This document shows positions 62,232-64,000 of a stretch of 64,000 nucleotides of DNA, in pieces. Under the pieces are notes generated by a model, which saw only the letters and a program-made list of their open reading frames with translations, did not search any database and was not told the origin of the DNA. Made by a program: the position numbers and the translations under genes. This DNA comes from Chinchilla lanigera (taxonomy: Eukaryota > Chordata > Mammalia > Rodentia > Chinchillidae), in NCBI RefSeq assembly GCF_000276665.1, contig NW_004955425.1:20357939-20421938 (forward strand), given 5' to 3'. The number at the start of each line of letters is the position of its first letter. Positions within the stretch are counted from its first letter, which is position 1.

Positions 62232-62730
62232 TTTAGTTTCCTAGCACTGCCACTACAAATTGCCACAAATTGGGTATCTTAAAATAACAGAAAGAGGGGC
62301 TGGGGATTTAGTTCAGCGGCAAAGTGCCTGCCTGGCAAGCGCAAGGTCGTGAGTTCGATTCCTGGTACCGGAAGAAAAATAAAGCAAAAGAAATGAAACA
62401 ACAGAAAGTTACCCTCTCATACTTTTGCAGCCCAGAAGTCTAATAGGTGGCCTTCTTGGGTTTCAAAGGGAGAATTTTTCCCTCGCTCCTGGTAGTTGCC
62501 TATAATTCTTGGGGATTCTGTGGAAATCTCTAATCTCTGGTTCTATCTTCACTTGATGTTTTCCATATGTCCAGACTTTTTTCTTTCCAGAAGTGTACCA
62601 GCGATAACCCTAATTTATCCTGAGCCCATTATAACCTGACTGCATGTGCGAAGACCTTATTTCCCAATAAGACTACAATCACCCATAGCAGAGGTTAGGA
62701 CCTCAACAATACTTGTGGAGGAAACAAACT
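62232..62730 (-). mobile_element. MLT/MaLR-type LTR carrying an ID insertion
   Basis: Antisense LTR: 'tagtttcctagcactgccac', 'acaaattgggtatcttaaaa', 'gcagcccagaagtctaatag' and 'agaccttatttcccaataag'. Interrupted by the ID at 62295-62399. Confidence 0.7.
62286..62408 (+). repeat. ID-type SINE with 9-bp target-site duplication
   Basis: aacagaaag occurs at 62286-62294 and 62400-62408, bracketing an ID body (gctggggatttagttcagcg) and an A-rich tail. Confidence 0.95.
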
Positions 62731-63887
62731 TAACCCACCACTGAACTTTACAGAAATAAGTGTAAAGTGTCAAAATGCTTAAGCAAAGAAAATACAACTT
62801 CAACAGTAGGAGTGGTGGCCCACAAACTATATTTTTAACTGCTGCTTCTTTCTTGCAGGACTTTTATTTTAGGAAGGAGTATTGCTGTGCTACCTATGTT
62901 GCTTAGGCAAGCTTCAGACTCAGGATTCTCTTGCCTTCATTTCCAAGGTAGCTGGAACCATAACACCACCATGCCAGGCCAATGTTTGTCATCATTTTTT
63001 ATGGTGCCAGGGGTCAAACTCAGGACTTTGCACAAACTAGGCAAAAGCTCTGCTACTGTGCCACATCCCCAGCTGTTTTGTTGTCTTTTAATCTTAAGGA
63101 CTTGTCACCATAGAATGCATCACTGAAAGGAAAGCTGTGGGGTTCAGGATCTCTTAAGAAATGTACTTGATGCTACAACAAATAATAATTGGGAGATGGG
63201 GCTCCTTGTCTGGGAAACACCATGGATCACTGCTGCACACAGCAGCAGCAAGCACTACACACCTAGAAAGAGGGCTCTGGGAACACCCTGGTTCGAGTCC
63301 CCAGGCTTTCCTCTGGAAGGGAAAGCGTGAATTAGCAGAGGTATGTGTGCTACATAGATGCGTCTCTGCAATATTTTTAAAGATTGGTCTTACTTGAAGA
63401 AAATGAAATGGACATTTCTGGATTATTTTTAACTTATAAATCTATGAAACTGTAGTACAAGGTCTCAGAACGTAGCCTGTAGTTATTGTTAGGGTGAAAC
63501 AAGTATAGAGTCGTATGATTGTTAGGATAACGCAAATTTGTTGTATAGAAGCTGCATGAGATATTAGTCTTGGTTTATCTGAGCCTTAATCCAGCAGCTC
63601 ACTTCAGACATCTGTCCTTCTGTCCCCCGACACAGAGACATTTACTGATGGTCTTCTTTACAGAACACTACTTACTCCTCAGCTGGATTTTCTGGAATTG
63701 TGTTAATAATTCCATGAAATACATAATAAAAATACATAATTCACATGTATTTCATGGTGCTTTGTAAGGATTTAATAAGACTGCAAGTACAGTGCCTTAT
63801 ACGTGATGAGAGTTTCACAAATGTCAGCTCTCCTATTACTAGTGTTATCCTTCCCAAACTGTAGTAAGAGAATGGGAAGCCATTCCT

Positions 63888-63982
63888 TCTTCTTTTTTTT
63901 TTTTGGTACCGGGAATCAAACTCAGGACCTTGCGCTTGCCAGGCAGGCAGGAGCTTGTGCCACTGAGCTAAATCCCCGGGCC
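63888..63982 (-). repeat. ID-type SINE
   Basis: T run, 'ggtaccgggaatcaaactca', 'ccttgcgcttgccaggcagg', 'gagctaaatccccgggcc'. Confidence 0.93.
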
Positions 63983-64000
63983 TTTTTGCGGGGGGTTGGG

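Larger units (their letters stand above)
61211..64000. other. Upstream flank of HERC4
   Basis: The CpG-rich edge continues to about 61740. Beyond it are old SINE pieces (61785-61862 and 61875-61975, minus; 62860-62985 and 63000-63078, minus), an LTR and an ID. In 63080-63880 I see no gene. In human the next gene in this direction is MYPN (plus strand), but no MYPN coding exon was recognised here. Confidence 0.7.

Noticed and set aside
3718..63982. ID elements as tRNA-Ala genes
   Set aside because: They keep tRNA-like A and B boxes but have A tails, target duplications and many copies, so they are SINEs.
61700..64000. MYPN 5' coding exon
   Set aside because: The expected neighbour in human, but no sequence resembling its N-terminus was seen on the plus strand.
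1..64000. CRISPR arrays, operons or bacterial features
   Set aside because: The window is mammalian; repeats are interspersed SINE/LINE/LTR/DNA elements and microsatellites, with no regularly spaced array.

Overview
This is a eukaryotic, mammalian window: about 2 % coding, spliced genes with GT-AG introns, and dense interspersed repeats. The organism is a rodent. 7SL-derived B1-type SINEs, tRNA-Ala-derived ID-type SINEs and B1+ID composites (B4-like) are all abundant. The many ID copies with the core 'gcctgcctggcaagcgcaag' suggest a non-murid lineage, possibly beaver or kangaroo rat; that species guess is only inference. Three runs of N (4933-5032, 17316-17415, 60401-60815) are assembly gaps. 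|| One protein-coding gene can be identified with confidence: the 5' portion of HERC4, on the minus strand. A CpG-island promoter lies at about 60.2-61.5 kb, and the gap at 60401-60815 probably hides the non-coding first exon. Seven coding exons follow in the order 59.2, 38.6, 27.9, 26.2, 24.8, 20.3 and 7.4 kb. They join in phase without a stop and encode residues 1-356 plus the first base of codon 357, essentially the whole N-terminal RCC1-like propeller. The linker and HECT ubiquitin-ligase domain lie beyond the left edge. || Layout, left to right: 1-7256 is intron with a pogo/mariner-like DNA element, two LTRs and SINEs. 7418-20257 is a 12.8-kb intron holding L1 pieces and a DNA transposon broken up by an endogenous-retrovirus-like relic. 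20389-27897 carries four closely spaced exons. 27975-38503 holds a 4.4-kb old L1. 38664-58948 is a 20-kb intron full of SINE, L1, LTR, MIR and DNA elements, and it also holds three exon-like minus-strand segments that HERC4 does not explain. 61.3-64 kb is the upstream flank, with an LTR carrying a clean ID insertion. || Points most worth a second look: two phase-compatible, open, well-spliced candidate exons inside the 20-kb intron (53587-53707 and 45481-45551); a strong second 5' splice site, or 15-nt in-frame microexon, just downstream of the 20.3-kb exon; and the transposon remnants.
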